The notes under the pieces were generated by a model. It saw only the letters and a program-made list of their open reading frames with translations, was not told where the DNA came from and did no database searches. A program made the translations under genes and the position numbers. Shown one piece after another: positions 39,185 to 48,398 of a stretch of DNA of 58,842 bases. Source of the DNA: Geobacter sp. Lineage in GTDB: Bacteria > Desulfobacterota > Desulfuromonadia > Geobacterales > Pseudopelobacteraceae. The stretch lies in assembly GCA_025360785.1 (NCBI GenBank), contig JANYBN010000081.1, positions 1 through 58,842 on the forward strand. The letters are read 5' to 3'. Every line of letters starts with the position of its first letter. The stretch's first letter is position 1.

Positions 39185-40414
39185 ATGTCGAAGGTACTAA
39201 GGGAAATCATGCTTGTCAGCTTTTTTTCAGTGACAACTGTCGCACATGGAGCCGAATTTGAAGCGCACCCTTCTTTAGCTGTCAGTGAGGAGTTTACTGA
39301 TAATGTTTTCGAGACAAACACCAACCGCATTTCGGATTACATCACCCGAACACTTCCGGGGATTGTCATGAGTTACAAAGCACCGGCACTGAAGGGAGAT
39401 CTGGATTACGTATTTGACTACCGGCATTACGCCAGGAAAAATCATGAGGATGAGATAACACATGCACTTAGTGCGAAAGGGCATCTGACTGCGGTAGAAG
39501 ATTTATTATATCTCGATGTCAACGACGCATATCAGCGGGTTTCACTGGACGTAACCAGGGATGTGACGCAGGAAAGCCTGTTTGTCAACCAGACTGACCG
39601 TAATGTGGTCACCGCCTCTCCGTATTTCACGTTACATCCCAGTGAAAGAATCTCGGTTAAACCCGGCTATCGATTCATCGACACCCGCTATTTCGGAGCT
39701 TCAGGTGTCGACAAGACTGACCATATTGCCTTTCTTGATGTGACATATGAATTGACGAAAAGATGGAATCTGACAGCCGACTATCTCTTTGTCAGGGAGT
39801 TGGCCTATATCGATAATTTCAGCCAGAACCGGGCGCTTGGCGGTTTTCGTTTCGAGTATGCGGAAAAATCGTTCTTTTTTGCTCAGGCGGGAAAAACATG
39901 GATCGACTACGACGGTGGGCATGGTCTCAACAGCGTTGTCTGGAATGCCGGGTTCACACACGTCTTTGATACCGTTACCGCAACCATTACCACAGGTGTG
40001 AAATACGACGAAGACCCATTAAGTAATATTGTGCAGGAAAGCTTTGTCAGCGGAAACCTTGAAAAACGTTTTCAGCGCGGGACCCTTAGCCTCTTCCCGT
40101 ACTATTCCGAATACGTTTTGACAGAAACGGATACTTTACAGACAAAGAAATACGGAGCAACCGCTCAGGGACGTTACGAACTCCTCTCTAAATTGAACTG
40201 CAGGCTTGCCTTTACGGCCGAAAAGTACGATCAGCCTCTCCTGGGCAGTTATACAAGGCACTTTCAGGTCGATTCCGGATTCAGCTATCTTCTGGCCGAT
40301 CAACTGACAGCCTCACTTTCTTATATTTACGTGGACTATTACTACTCGCCAGGCATTGCATCAGACAACCGGTATGTCAACCGCGTGATTGTCGAGATCA
40401 AAAAAATATTCTGA
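39185..40414 (+). CDS. PEP-CTERM-system outer-membrane beta-barrel protein
   Basis: 409 residues. The signal peptide ends at H-G-A-E. The remainder is rich in alternating hydrophobic strands with aromatic residues, ending V-I-V-E-I-K-K-I-F, a typical outer-membrane terminal strand with C-terminal Phe. The start of the mature protein (S-V-A/S-E-E-F-T-D-N-V-F) fits the TIGR03016-type barrels of XrtA loci. It is proposed as the outer-membrane route or assembly factor for the polymer. Confidence 0.85.
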   Translation: MSKVLREIMLVSFFSVTTVAHGAEFEAHPSLAVSEEFTDNVFETNTNRISDYITRTLPGIVMSYKAPALKGDLDYVFDYRHYARKNHEDEITHALSAKGHLTAVEDLLYLDVNDAYQRVSLDVTRDVTQESLFVNQTDRNVVTASPYFTLHPSERISVKPGYRFIDTRYFGASGVDKTDHIAFLDVTYELTKRWNLTADYLFVRELAYIDNFSQNRALGGFRFEYAEKSFFFAQAGKTWIDYDGGHGLNSVVWNAGFTHVFDTVTATITTGVKYDEDPLSNIVQESFVSGNLEKRFQRGTLSLFPYYSEYVLTETDTLQTKKYGATAQGRYELLSKLNCRLAFTAEKYDQPLLGSYTRHFQVDSGFSYLLADQLTASLSYIYVDYYYSPGIASDNRYVNRVIVEIKKIF

Positions 40415-40422
40415 GGCTAACG

Positions 40423-41310
40423 ATGATAAATGCTCTGACCATAGACGTCGAAGATTATTTTCATGTGACGGCATTTGAACGACATATAAAGCCTGATGAG
40501 TGGGACACATATCCGCTCCGGGTCGAAGGAAACACCTTGCGCATCCTCGACATGCTGGACGAATTTGCCTTGAGGGCGACGTTCTTCGTGCTGGGATGGG
40601 TTGCAGAGCGACTCCCCTCTCTGGTGAGAGAGATCCACCGTCGGGGTCATGAAATCGCCTGCCACGGGTATGCTCATCAGCTGGTATATCGCCTCACTCC
40701 GGAAGAATTCCGGAAGGATGTGTCTAAAGCTAAAACGATTCTGGAGAATATCTGCGGGGCGCATGTGTACGGGTATCGCGCCCCAAGCTATTCAATCATG
40801 ACAAAGTCGCTCTGGGCACTAGATATTCTTGTAGAAGAGGGTTTTACCTACGATTCAAGTATCTTCCCCATTACTCACGATATATACGGCATTCCGGGTG
40901 GAAAGCGATTTCCTCATGAAATATCTACGCATTCCGGCAAAATACATGAATTCCCGATATCAACCTATCTGCTGAAAATGGGTAGTTGGCAATCTCAGTT
41001 GCCGATTGCCGGGGGCGGTTATCTGAGGCTTCTTCCTGCCGCTTTGGTCGGACGGGCCATTCAGTCAATCAACAGCAAAGAGAAACAGCCGGTAATTGTC
41101 TATTTTCATCCGTGGGAGATTGATCCGGATCAACCGCGCATTCAGGCCGGCCTTAAGTCTCGTTTTAGACATTATCTGAACCTTGATCGCATGGAGCTAA
41201 AAATACGTCACCTATTGGAAAACTTTAGCTTTTCTTCGGCGAGTGAATGCCTGGATGGCAGGAAAAGCGCTAAAGCAATAATTTCACAGGAGGTCAGCTG
41301 TCATGATTAA
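40423..41310 (+). CDS. XrtA-system polysaccharide deacetylase
   Basis: 295 residues with a NodB-type fold. The metal/catalytic motif T-I-D-V-E-D-Y-F opens the protein. G-H-E-I-A-C-H-G-Y-A-H (near 79) gives the His pair, and Y-R-A-P-S-Y is the third motif. The C-terminal region (Y-F-H-P-W-E-I-D-P-D-Q-P) corresponds to the DUF3473 extension seen in XrtA loci. It probably removes N-acetyl groups from the exopolysaccharide. The end overlaps the next gene by eight bases. Confidence 0.9.
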   Translation: MINALTIDVEDYFHVTAFERHIKPDEWDTYPLRVEGNTLRILDMLDEFALRATFFVLGWVAERLPSLVREIHRRGHEIACHGYAHQLVYRLTPEEFRKDVSKAKTILENICGAHVYGYRAPSYSIMTKSLWALDILVEEGFTYDSSIFPITHDIYGIPGGKRFPHEISTHSGKIHEFPISTYLLKMGSWQSQLPIAGGGYLRLLPAALVGRAIQSINSKEKQPVIVYFHPWEIDPDQPRIQAGLKSRFRHYLNLDRMELKIRHLLENFSFSSASECLDGRKSAKAIISQEVSCHD

Positions 41311-42307
41311 AGTCGCTGTTGCCGGTTACGGTTATTGGGGCCCGAATCTGGTTCGCAATATTCAGGATTCGAAAGATGCGTGCGTAGTCTCCTGTTGTGA
41401 TGCCAACGAGGATCGCCTTGCTCAGTTAAGAGCAAAATACCCTTCGATTGATACAACTACAGACTATGATGATCTGCTGAACAATCCGGAGGTGGATGCG
41501 ATCGCCATATCCACACCGGTGGCCACCCACTTCGATTTTGCCCGCAAGGCCATGGAACACGGCAAGCATGTGCTCCTGGAAAAGCCGGCCACCACATCGG
41601 TGGCTGAGGCCGAAAAACTCCTGGATCTCGCCGAAAAGCACAAGATCACGTACATGGTAGATCATACCTTCATATACACCGGTGCGGTGCGCAAGATGAA
41701 GGAGATCGTGGAACAGGGCGAGCTGGGCGACCTCTATTATTTTGATTCGGTACGCATCAATCTTGGCTTGTTCCAGCGTGATGTCAATGTCCTCTGGGAT
41801 CTGGCTCCCCATGATATCGCCATTTTGGAGCATCTGGTAAAGGAAAGGCCATCAAGCGTATGCGCCACAGGCGCCTGTCATGTCGGCAACGGTCACGAGA
41901 ACGTAGCTTATCTGACCGTTTACTTTCCCAGCGGTATGATCGCCCACTTTCACAACAATTGGCTCTCACCGGTCAAGATCCGCACCATGTTGGTCGGCGG
42001 CAGTAAAAAGACGATTCATTATGATGACATGGAGGTGAGTGAGAAGGTGAAGGTTTACGACCGCGGGGTGGACATCACCTCTCCGGAAGGGGTTCTTGAT
42101 GTCCGGGTTTCCTATCGCATGGGAGATATGTGGGCGCCCAGGCTGGATCAAACCGAGGCGCTTAGCCGCATGATCGGTGAGTTTACAGAATGCATACAAA
42201 CGGGACGCAGCTCCCTGACCGACGGGGTCAGCGGACTGAACGTCGTGAAAATACTGGAAGCGTCGGAGATGTCAATAAAACATCGGGGAAAGGAGATCAG
42301 ATTATGA
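41303..42307 (+). CDS. Gfo/Idh/MocA-type nucleotide-sugar dehydrogenase (WlbA/WbpB-like)
   Basis: 334 residues. A Rossmann start (V-A-V-A-G-Y-G-Y-W-G-P-N) is followed by the family motif L-L-E-K-P-A near 95 and a catalytic region D-L-A-P-H-D-I-A-I-L near 170. By context it would oxidise C3 of UDP-GlcNAcA. The next gene encodes the matching aminotransferase and acetyltransferase activities of the UDP-2,3-diacetamido-glucuronate pathway. The substrate is inferred from neighbours. Its stop overlaps the next start (ATGA). Confidence 0.82.
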   Translation: MIKVAVAGYGYWGPNLVRNIQDSKDACVVSCCDANEDRLAQLRAKYPSIDTTTDYDDLLNNPEVDAIAISTPVATHFDFARKAMEHGKHVLLEKPATTSVAEAEKLLDLAEKHKITYMVDHTFIYTGAVRKMKEIVEQGELGDLYYFDSVRINLGLFQRDVNVLWDLAPHDIAILEHLVKERPSSVCATGACHVGNGHENVAYLTVYFPSGMIAHFHNNWLSPVKIRTMLVGGSKKTIHYDDMEVSEKVKVYDRGVDITSPEGVLDVRVSYRMGDMWAPRLDQTEALSRMIGEFTECIQTGRSSLTDGVSGLNVVKILEASEMSIKHRGKEIRL

Positions 42308-43992
42308 GTGACAGTTCCAAGCAGAGTATCAGGGACGTAAAACTGGGTGAAAATACAAGAATAGCGGATTTCGTTAACCTTTACGAATGCGAGATCGGTG
42401 ATAACTCAAGAATCGGCGCTTTTGTAGAGATCCAGAAAAATGCCAGAATCTGCAAAAACGTCAAGGTCTCAAGCCATACATTCATCTGTGAAGGAGTAAC
42501 AATTGAGGATGATGTGTTTGTAGGGCACAACGTCTCCTTCATTAATGACAAGTATCCGCGTGCCACCTCAAACGGGAATTTGCAGACTGACGCTGATTGG
42601 GAATGCGTTCCGACTCTGGTGAAGAAGGGAGCTTCAATCGGCACGAGTTCAACGATTCTGTGCGGCGTCACCGTTGGTGAAAATGCCATCGTTGGAGCAG
42701 GAAGTGTTGTTACCAGGGATGTTCCGGCGAATGTCGTTGTTGCAGGGATTCCGGCCCGCTTCGTGCGAGGTATCGACAGTGATGTCGCAGTCAGGGATGA
42801 GGGGCAGAAACAGGTTCCGTATCTGGACTTGAAGGCACAGTATCAATCGATCAAAGCGGAGATTCAACCGGCTGTCAACAGGGTTCTGGATAACTGCTCT
42901 TTTATCCTGGGTGATGAAGTCGCGGCCTTTGAAAGGGAGTTTTCCGCCTATCAGAACGCCAGTCACGGCATTGCGGTCAATACCGGCACCAGCGCCCTCC
43001 ATCTTGCGTTGCTTTCAGCCGGTATCGGTCCGGGAGACGAGGTGATTACGGTTTCCTTTACCTTCGTTGCAACGGTAGCGGCAATTGTTTACACCGGCGC
43101 CAAGCCTGTTTTTGTCGATATCAATCCTGATTCGTTGACGATGGACGTGAATGAAATCGAGAAAGCAATTACGCCTCGTACCAAGGCTATTCTGCCGGTA
43201 CACCTTCACGGTCAGTCTGCCGACATGGACCCCATAATCGAGATCGCCAAGAGACACGGACTGATTGTTATCGAGGATGCCTGTCAGGCGCATGGGGCCG
43301 AATACAAGGGGCGCCGGGTCGGAAGTATCGGCGATATGGGCTGCTTCAGTTTTTATCCCGGCAAAAACCTCGGTGCATATGGCGAGGGAGGCATGGTGGT
43401 TACCAATAACCCGCAATATGCTCAAGCGATTCGCATGCTGCGCGATTGGGGTGCGGAGAGCAAATATCGCCATGTTCTGAAGGGCTATAACTATCGTATG
43501 GAGGGAATGCAGGGTGCAATCCTGCGCGTCAAACTCCGGCATCTGGAGGAATGGACCGAAGCGCGCCGAAGCCATGCACAGAGATATAATGTGCTTTTGA
43601 TGGATTCCGGAGTTGAAACGCCATGTCAGATGCCTTTCAACCGCCATGTCTATCATATCTACGCAGTTCGTGTCCCGGCGCGGGATGCTTTTCAGAAAGC
43701 ATTAACTGTGCATGGAATTCAAACCGGAATTCATTATCCGATACCGGTTCATCTTCAGCCGGCATACGAGGATCTCGGTTACAAGGCCGGGGATTTTCCA
43801 TATACCGAAGCGGCTGCGGAGGAAGTCCTTTCTCTGCCGATGTTTGCAGAAATGACCACTGAACAGCTGGTTATGGTGTCAATGGCGGTGCATGAAGCGT
43901 TCAGGTCATTGTCTCAGTCTGCTTCGGAATACCTCCCGCTGCCGGTTTATGAGGAAGAACAATACACTGTTGATTTGGAAGGTGTCGTTTGA
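42304..43992 (+). CDS. Fused N-acetyltransferase (WbpD-like) and PLP aminotransferase (WbpE-like)
   Basis: 562 residues from ATG 42304 (overlapping the previous stop), not from upstream in-frame ATGs, which lie inside the previous gene. Residues 1-155 form a left-handed beta-helix acetyltransferase (hexapeptides I-G-D-N-S-R-I-G, V-G-A-G-S-V-V and V-A-G-I-P-A-R-F-V). Residues 171-550 form a DegT/DnrJ/EryC1 aminotransferase (N-T-G-T-S-A-L, E-D-A-C-Q-A-H-G, and the PLP Lys in F-Y-P-G-K-N, K354). In other bacteria WbpD and WbpE are separate enzymes catalysing successive steps after the WbpB dehydrogenase. The fusion joins them in one chain and supports the proposed diacetamido-sugar pathway. Confidence 0.88.
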   Translation: MSDSSKQSIRDVKLGENTRIADFVNLYECEIGDNSRIGAFVEIQKNARICKNVKVSSHTFICEGVTIEDDVFVGHNVSFINDKYPRATSNGNLQTDADWECVPTLVKKGASIGTSSTILCGVTVGENAIVGAGSVVTRDVPANVVVAGIPARFVRGIDSDVAVRDEGQKQVPYLDLKAQYQSIKAEIQPAVNRVLDNCSFILGDEVAAFEREFSAYQNASHGIAVNTGTSALHLALLSAGIGPGDEVITVSFTFVATVAAIVYTGAKPVFVDINPDSLTMDVNEIEKAITPRTKAILPVHLHGQSADMDPIIEIAKRHGLIVIEDACQAHGAEYKGRRVGSIGDMGCFSFYPGKNLGAYGEGGMVVTNNPQYAQAIRMLRDWGAESKYRHVLKGYNYRMEGMQGAILRVKLRHLEEWTEARRSHAQRYNVLLMDSGVETPCQMPFNRHVYHIYAVRVPARDAFQKALTVHGIQTGIHYPIPVHLQPAYEDLGYKAGDFPYTEAAAEEVLSLPMFAEMTTEQLVMVSMAVHEAFRSLSQSASEYLPLPVYEEEQYTVDLEGVV

Positions 43993-44043
43993 TTGGAGTG
44001 TTCATGTCTTCGTTTGACTGTAAGAACTTGTGAGGGTAACTAA

Positions 44044-45012
44044 ATGAAAATACAAGGTAACAACTTTCTAGTCACCGGCGGCGCCGGCCTGATGGGCTCT
44101 CACATAGCCGACAGGCTTTTGGCCGGAGGGGCAGCGAAGATAATTCTGCTGGATAACTTCGTGCGCGGCAGCATGCACAACATCGATGAACAACTGAAAG
44201 ATCCCAGAGTTCAGCTGGTTAAAGGGGACATCCGTGACCAGGGGCTGCTCAAGGAGCTGACTACAGGAATAGACGGTATCTTCCATATGGCGGCCATACG
44301 AATTACGGCCTGTGCCGACAATCCCCGCGAAGCCATGGAGGTCATGCTCATGGGGACGCATAACGTGTTCCAGGCCGCTGTCGAACAGAAAGTGGGCAGA
44401 TTGCTGTATGCGTCATCAGCGTCTATTTACGGGCTGGCAGATCTGTTCCCCACCAGTGAACAACACCACCCGTACAATAACCGGACATATTACGGAGCTG
44501 CAAAGGTGGCGGGGGAGGGGATGGTTCGGTCATTTGCCGAGATGTATGGTCTGCAGTATGTTGCAATGCGCTATTTTAACGTCTACGGCCCACGGATGGA
44601 CATTGACGGCAAGTACACTGAAGTCCTTGTCCGGTGGCTCGACCGGATTGAAGCCGGACAAACTCCAATTGTTTTTGGTGATGGCGCCCAAACCATGGAT
44701 ATGGTCTATATTGACGATGTCATTGATGCCAATATCCTTGCTATGGAATCAGATGTTACCGACGAGGTTTTTAATGTGGCAAGCGGGACTGAGACCAGTC
44801 TGATAGGACTGCTCAGAAAACTTCTCAAAGTCACGGGGTCAACTCTCGAACCGGAATTTATGCCGGAACGTACCGTGAACCCTGTCCCAAGGCGGTTGGC
44901 AGATACGAGAAAGGCAAAAAAAATTCTCGGATTTGAGGCAAAGGTAAACGTGGAAGAGGGGTTGAGACGGCTTATAGCGTGGCGTAGGGAGGTTCTGCTC
45001 AGACAGGAGTGA
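44044..45012 (+). CDS. NAD-dependent nucleotide-sugar epimerase/dehydratase
   Basis: 322 residues of the extended SDR family. V-T-G-G-A-G-L-M-G-S-H is the NAD-binding motif, S-S-A-S-I-Y-G is the catalytic Ser strand, and Y-Y-G-A-A-K is the YxxxK catalytic pair. M-R-Y-F-N-V-Y-G-P-R is the family signature. It could be a 4-epimerase (GalE/WbpP-like) acting on a UDP-amino sugar. The exact substrate cannot be read from sequence. Confidence 0.85.
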   Translation: MKIQGNNFLVTGGAGLMGSHIADRLLAGGAAKIILLDNFVRGSMHNIDEQLKDPRVQLVKGDIRDQGLLKELTTGIDGIFHMAAIRITACADNPREAMEVMLMGTHNVFQAAVEQKVGRLLYASSASIYGLADLFPTSEQHHPYNNRTYYGAAKVAGEGMVRSFAEMYGLQYVAMRYFNVYGPRMDIDGKYTEVLVRWLDRIEAGQTPIVFGDGAQTMDMVYIDDVIDANILAMESDVTDEVFNVASGTETSLIGLLRKLLKVTGSTLEPEFMPERTVNPVPRRLADTRKAKKILGFEAKVNVEEGLRRLIAWRREVLLRQE

Positions 45013-45074
45013 GCCTGAGTCTTTGCGGTTCAATTGCCGTTTTTATCAAAAATAGTATCGGTGAGGTACACAAA

Positions 45075-46328
45075 ATGATTCCAATAGCGAAACCTTGTCT
45101 CGGCAAAGAAGAGTGGGAGGCGGCTCAAGAAGTAATCCTTTCCGGATGGCTTACGCAGGGGCCGAAAGTAAGGCAGTTCGAGGAAGACTTTGCAGCCTAT
45201 GTCGGCGCACCCCACGCCTGCGCTGTTTCCAACTGTACATCGGCCCTGCATCTTGCACTTCTTGTAGTCGGTGTAAAGCCGGGTGACGTGGTCATTACCG
45301 TGAGTCATTCATTCATCGCCACGGCAAATTCGATTCGGCACTGCTCCGCCGAACCGGTCTTTGTCGATATCGATCCGGATACCTGCAACATGTCTCCGGA
45401 AAGTCTCAGGCAGTGTCTGTACAAAGAATGCGAGGTGAGGGCCGAAGGGCTGTTTTATCTCAACGTTTCCAAACTCGCTGTCGGAGAGTCGCCACTGTGT
45501 GATTTCATTGACGCCAATTCAACTTCAACGCAGCGTTCGACAGGCCGCGTCGCCGCAATTATACCGGTTCATCAAATGGGAATGCCCTGCGATATGAATG
45601 CCATACTCTCACTTGCCGCTGAATTCAATCTTCCTGTGGTTGAAGACGCGGCTTGTGCTGTAGGGAGCGAAATATACAGTGTTGAAGGTTGGCAGAAAAT
45701 AGGCAGACCTCATGGTGACATCGCCTGTTTTTCATTTCATCCGCGTAAGATTGTGGCAACCGGAGACGGCGGCATGATAACGACAGCCAATCCCGATCAT
45801 GACAGGAAGTTTCGTCTTCTGCGGCAACATGGCATGTCCGTTCCTGATACGGTAAGACATAGTGCCGACAAGGTGCTATTTGAGGATTACGTAACGACAG
45901 GATATAACTATCGAATAACAGACCTGCAGGCGGCCATAGGCATTGAACAACTTAAAAAACTGCCCGGATTTCTGATTGAGCGGAGGCAAATTGCGGCGCT
46001 ATATCATGAAAAGTTGAAAGACATCAACTGGCTGGAGCTCCCGCAAGAATCCACATGTTGTAAAACAAACTGGCAGAGTTTTCCGGTGAAACTCCTGAAA
46101 GATTCGCCGGTAGGACGTGACGAACTGATGCAGCACCTGCTGGACAACGGTATTTCGACACGCCGTGGAATAATGAATGCCCATCAGGAACCGCCGTACG
46201 CCTCGAACGCGCCACTGCAACACTCGGAAAGCGTGAGGGATTCCGTAATTCTTCTTCCTCTATTTAATGGCATGAAAGAGAAGGACGTCGAAGAGGTTGT
46301 GGAAGGGGTGATGACTTATGTCCAGTAA
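45075..46328 (+). CDS. DegT/DnrJ/EryC1-family sugar aminotransferase
   Basis: 417 residues from ATG 45075 (P-I-A-K-P-C-L-G-K-E-E), with GAGG upstream; an earlier in-frame start at 45009 overlaps the previous gene and is less likely. PLP-binding residues are in N-C-T-S-A-L-H-L-A, V-V-E-D-A-A-C-A and the Lys in F-H-P-R-K-I. It is a second aminotransferase of the locus, only distantly like the fused one. It overlaps the next acetyltransferase by 11 bases, a pairing typical of 4-amino-sugar (PglE/PglD-like) routes. Confidence 0.88.
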   Translation: MIPIAKPCLGKEEWEAAQEVILSGWLTQGPKVRQFEEDFAAYVGAPHACAVSNCTSALHLALLVVGVKPGDVVITVSHSFIATANSIRHCSAEPVFVDIDPDTCNMSPESLRQCLYKECEVRAEGLFYLNVSKLAVGESPLCDFIDANSTSTQRSTGRVAAIIPVHQMGMPCDMNAILSLAAEFNLPVVEDAACAVGSEIYSVEGWQKIGRPHGDIACFSFHPRKIVATGDGGMITTANPDHDRKFRLLRQHGMSVPDTVRHSADKVLFEDYVTTGYNYRITDLQAAIGIEQLKKLPGFLIERRQIAALYHEKLKDINWLELPQESTCCKTNWQSFPVKLLKDSPVGRDELMQHLLDNGISTRRGIMNAHQEPPYASNAPLQHSESVRDSVILLPLFNGMKEKDVEEVVEGVMTYVQ

Positions 46329-46962
46329 GCTGATTTTATTTCCGTTCGGCGGTAATGCGCGAGAGGCTCTTATATCCGTATTTGCGATGAATGAGAGAAA
46401 TATGGAGTGGGATGTTCTGGGATTCATCGATGACGACCAGTCCCGGCATGGCAAGGAATGCTGCGGAATTAAAGTCCTGGGAGGCAGGGATGTTTTAAAA
46501 GATTTCCCGGATGCTTTTGTTCTGGCGGTCCCCGGCAGCCCGACCAGCTTTCCTGAACGCAAAAAGATTATCGCAAGCCTGAATCTGGATGAATCAAGAT
46601 TTGCAAAGATCATTCATCCCTCAGTAGTCATAGCTCCGGATGCAACAATTGGCTGCAACACCATCATTATGCCCAATGTTGTCATAAGTTGCGGAGTCAG
46701 TATTGGTAAACATTGTGTCATATTGCCAAATACTGTTGTTTCCCATGACAGTGACATGGGTGACTACTGCTGCGTTGGTTCGAATGTTTCAGTCTCAGGA
46801 TCTGTCCACCTTGGTCCAAATTGTTATATAGGTTCAGGAACGAAGCTGCGAGAGGATATTTCCATTGGCGCGGGGACCCTGGTGGGGCTTGGTTCAAATG
46901 TGCTTTCGAATATTCCGGCAGGTGTTATTGCTGTTGGAAGCCCTGCGAGGGTTATCAGATAA
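46318..46962 (+). CDS. NeuD/PglD-family sugar O/N-acetyltransferase
   Basis: 214 residues. An N-terminal PglD-like nucleotide-sugar domain (F-P-F-G-G-N-A-R-E, G-F-I-D-D-D near 41) is followed by a left-handed beta-helix with V-V-S-H-D-S-D-M-G-D-Y (the active-site His) and a final G-S-P-A-R-V-I. It follows the DegT enzyme and would acetylate its amino-sugar product. It is the last gene of the exopolysaccharide run. Confidence 0.88.
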   Translation: MSSKLILFPFGGNAREALISVFAMNERNMEWDVLGFIDDDQSRHGKECCGIKVLGGRDVLKDFPDAFVLAVPGSPTSFPERKKIIASLNLDESRFAKIIHPSVVIAPDATIGCNTIIMPNVVISCGVSIGKHCVILPNTVVSHDSDMGDYCCVGSNVSVSGSVHLGPNCYIGSGTKLREDISIGAGTLVGLGSNVLSNIPAGVIAVGSPARVIR

Positions 46963-46988
46963 ATTAGAGCCTCTTGCAAAAGTAAGAT

Positions 46989-47011
46989 CCCTCCCCCTTG
47001 GCGGGGGAGGG
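46989..47011. terminator. G/C-rich hairpin between convergent operons
   Basis: CCCTCCCCC and GGGGGAGGG pair around TTGGC in the 65-base gap between the converging exopolysaccharide and csg operons. No T-run follows on either strand. It resembles a short member of the C-rich/G-rich repeat family and may act as a bidirectional stop or mRNA 3' cap. Confidence 0.5.
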
Positions 47012-47027
47012 GATTGAAGTTAGCTTG

Positions 47028-47930
47028 CTACTTGTTTTCTTTTTCTAGGATTTTTGCATATTCTTCTACTTCTTTGTTCGTACCCCGCATTTCATCCAGA
47101 TACTCCCGGATAGGCTCGGACGACATATCAGCGGGATCTTTGAGCGCCCAGAGGTTTTCAAGAATCCCTCCGATTACAAGTGTAGAGACGGCTTTTTCGA
47201 TTGCTCCCATAACCGCGATCTGAACCGGCTCGTTTGTGCTGATCCCCCCTTCGATTTCGAGAAGCCTTTTGAAACTCACATACCGGAATATTCCCGCGCT
47301 TATTTCCCTGGAAAGAACCGTTTTGGTAGTTGACACCGTCTTTAAAACCCGCCCCGTCCGCATATCTATTGCTCTCAACGCAACCGTGACCTGATCTCCC
47401 CGGAACTGCACGTCACCACCAAGTCCAAAATACTTGGCGCCAAGTCCTCCGGTTACGATATTGGTGTCGTATCCGATGACCCCACCTTCGATCAGAATGG
47501 TTGCCATTTCAAGCGGTGGAAGTTCCTTTTCGGGATTGAGACCTTGTTTTTCCATAAATGCCCGAACAATTTTCCGTTCTGTAAGCAGGTTTTGCAGTCC
47601 TTCGCGTTCGACCGGCAGGAACCAGCCAGAATTCTTGAGGGCCTGAGTCAGCATTGATGTCCCGCCCTGGCTTACGGCGGTTGAGAACGAGCTGACGCCT
47701 GGAAGCGGTTTGTACTGCCCGCTCTGGTCACGGAAGTTGTAGACCGCTACCTTGATTTTACCGGAAGGTAAGGGTAATTGGACAATATCCCTGTTGTTTT
47801 TTGATGGTGGCGAGATGGTAGCGGCTGATGTAGCAAAGGTCGCCATCGAGTTCATGCATCCGGTCAGCAATAATGCTGCGGCCAGTACGGCAAACTGCTG
47901 TGACAAAGCTGCGCAGTGCCGGCGTTTCAT
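47028..47930 (-). CDS. csgG: Curli outer-membrane secretion channel CsgG
   Basis: 300 residues from the ATG at 47930, ten bases after csgF. The signal peptide ends in a lipobox (L-L-T-G-C), as in CsgG. The CsgG domain has K-V-A-V-Y-N-F-R-D-Q-S-G-Q-Y-K and L-I-E-G-G-V-I-G-Y-D-T-N, and V-R-A, E-Y-L elements at the C-terminus. It forms the nonameric pore for curlin subunits. An in-frame ATG at 47960 overlaps csgF and is less likely. Organised as csgE-csgF-csgG, without csgD or csgC. Confidence 0.93.
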   Translation of the reverse strand: MKRRHCAALSQQFAVLAAALLLTGCMNSMATFATSAATISPPSKNNRDIVQLPLPSGKIKVAVYNFRDQSGQYKPLPGVSSFSTAVSQGGTSMLTQALKNSGWFLPVEREGLQNLLTERKIVRAFMEKQGLNPEKELPPLEMATILIEGGVIGYDTNIVTGGLGAKYFGLGGDVQFRGDQVTVALRAIDMRTGRVLKTVSTTKTVLSREISAGIFRYVSFKRLLEIEGGISTNEPVQIAVMGAIEKAVSTLVIGGILENLWALKDPADMSSEPIREYLDEMRGTNKEVEEYAKILEKENK

Positions 47931-47940
47931 GCCTATGGTG

Positions 47941-48384
47941 TTATTTGCTGAGTTCTGCATAGGCGGGCACCTCCACGGTTGTTGTCCGACCTGTTGACGA
48001 ATCGGCAATGCTGACTGTTATTGCGCTTGGATCGGTGGAGATGACGTCAATAGTATAGGTGCCGAATGTATAATGTCCTCCGGTAAGGCCCGTGCTTCCG
48101 CCGGCGATTGTACCAAAGGCTTCATCGATTATTCTGGAGGAAAGGGTGTTTAAGGCCCGATTGAGGAGCATGTCCTTGAACGTATCGATGGGATCTTTGA
48201 CAGTAACCGGCGTTTTCGGCGCGGTAAACTTGTTCTGGGCCTCTGCGCTACTCAACAGAAAACCACCATTTTGTGGGTTGCCGCCGAATGACGGGTTTAT
48301 CGGGGTGTAGACAATTTCTGTCCCCCATCCAGTTCCGGTATTAATGCACAGTGCCAGCGAAATTAATAATATACGTTTCATCAT
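47941..48384 (-). CDS. csgF: Curli assembly protein CsgF
   Basis: 147 residues with a signal peptide ending near G-W-G-T. It contains the CsgF hallmark, Y-T-P-I-N-P-S-F-G-G-N-P then G-G-F-L-L-S-S-A-E-A-Q-N, the part that inserts in the CsgG channel. The C-terminal half has beta-strand character (T-F-G-T-Y-T-I-D-V). Two adjacent ATGs follow GGGAGG; the first is used. CsgF couples secretion with nucleation at the cell surface. Confidence 0.93.
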   Translation of the reverse strand: MMKRILLISLALCINTGTGWGTEIVYTPINPSFGGNPQNGGFLLSSAEAQNKFTAPKTPVTVKDPIDTFKDMLLNRALNTLSSRIIDEAFGTIAGGSTGLTGGHYTFGTYTIDVISTDPSAITVSIADSSTGRTTTVEVPAYAELSK

Positions 48385-48398
48385 CGCTTCCTCCCTGT

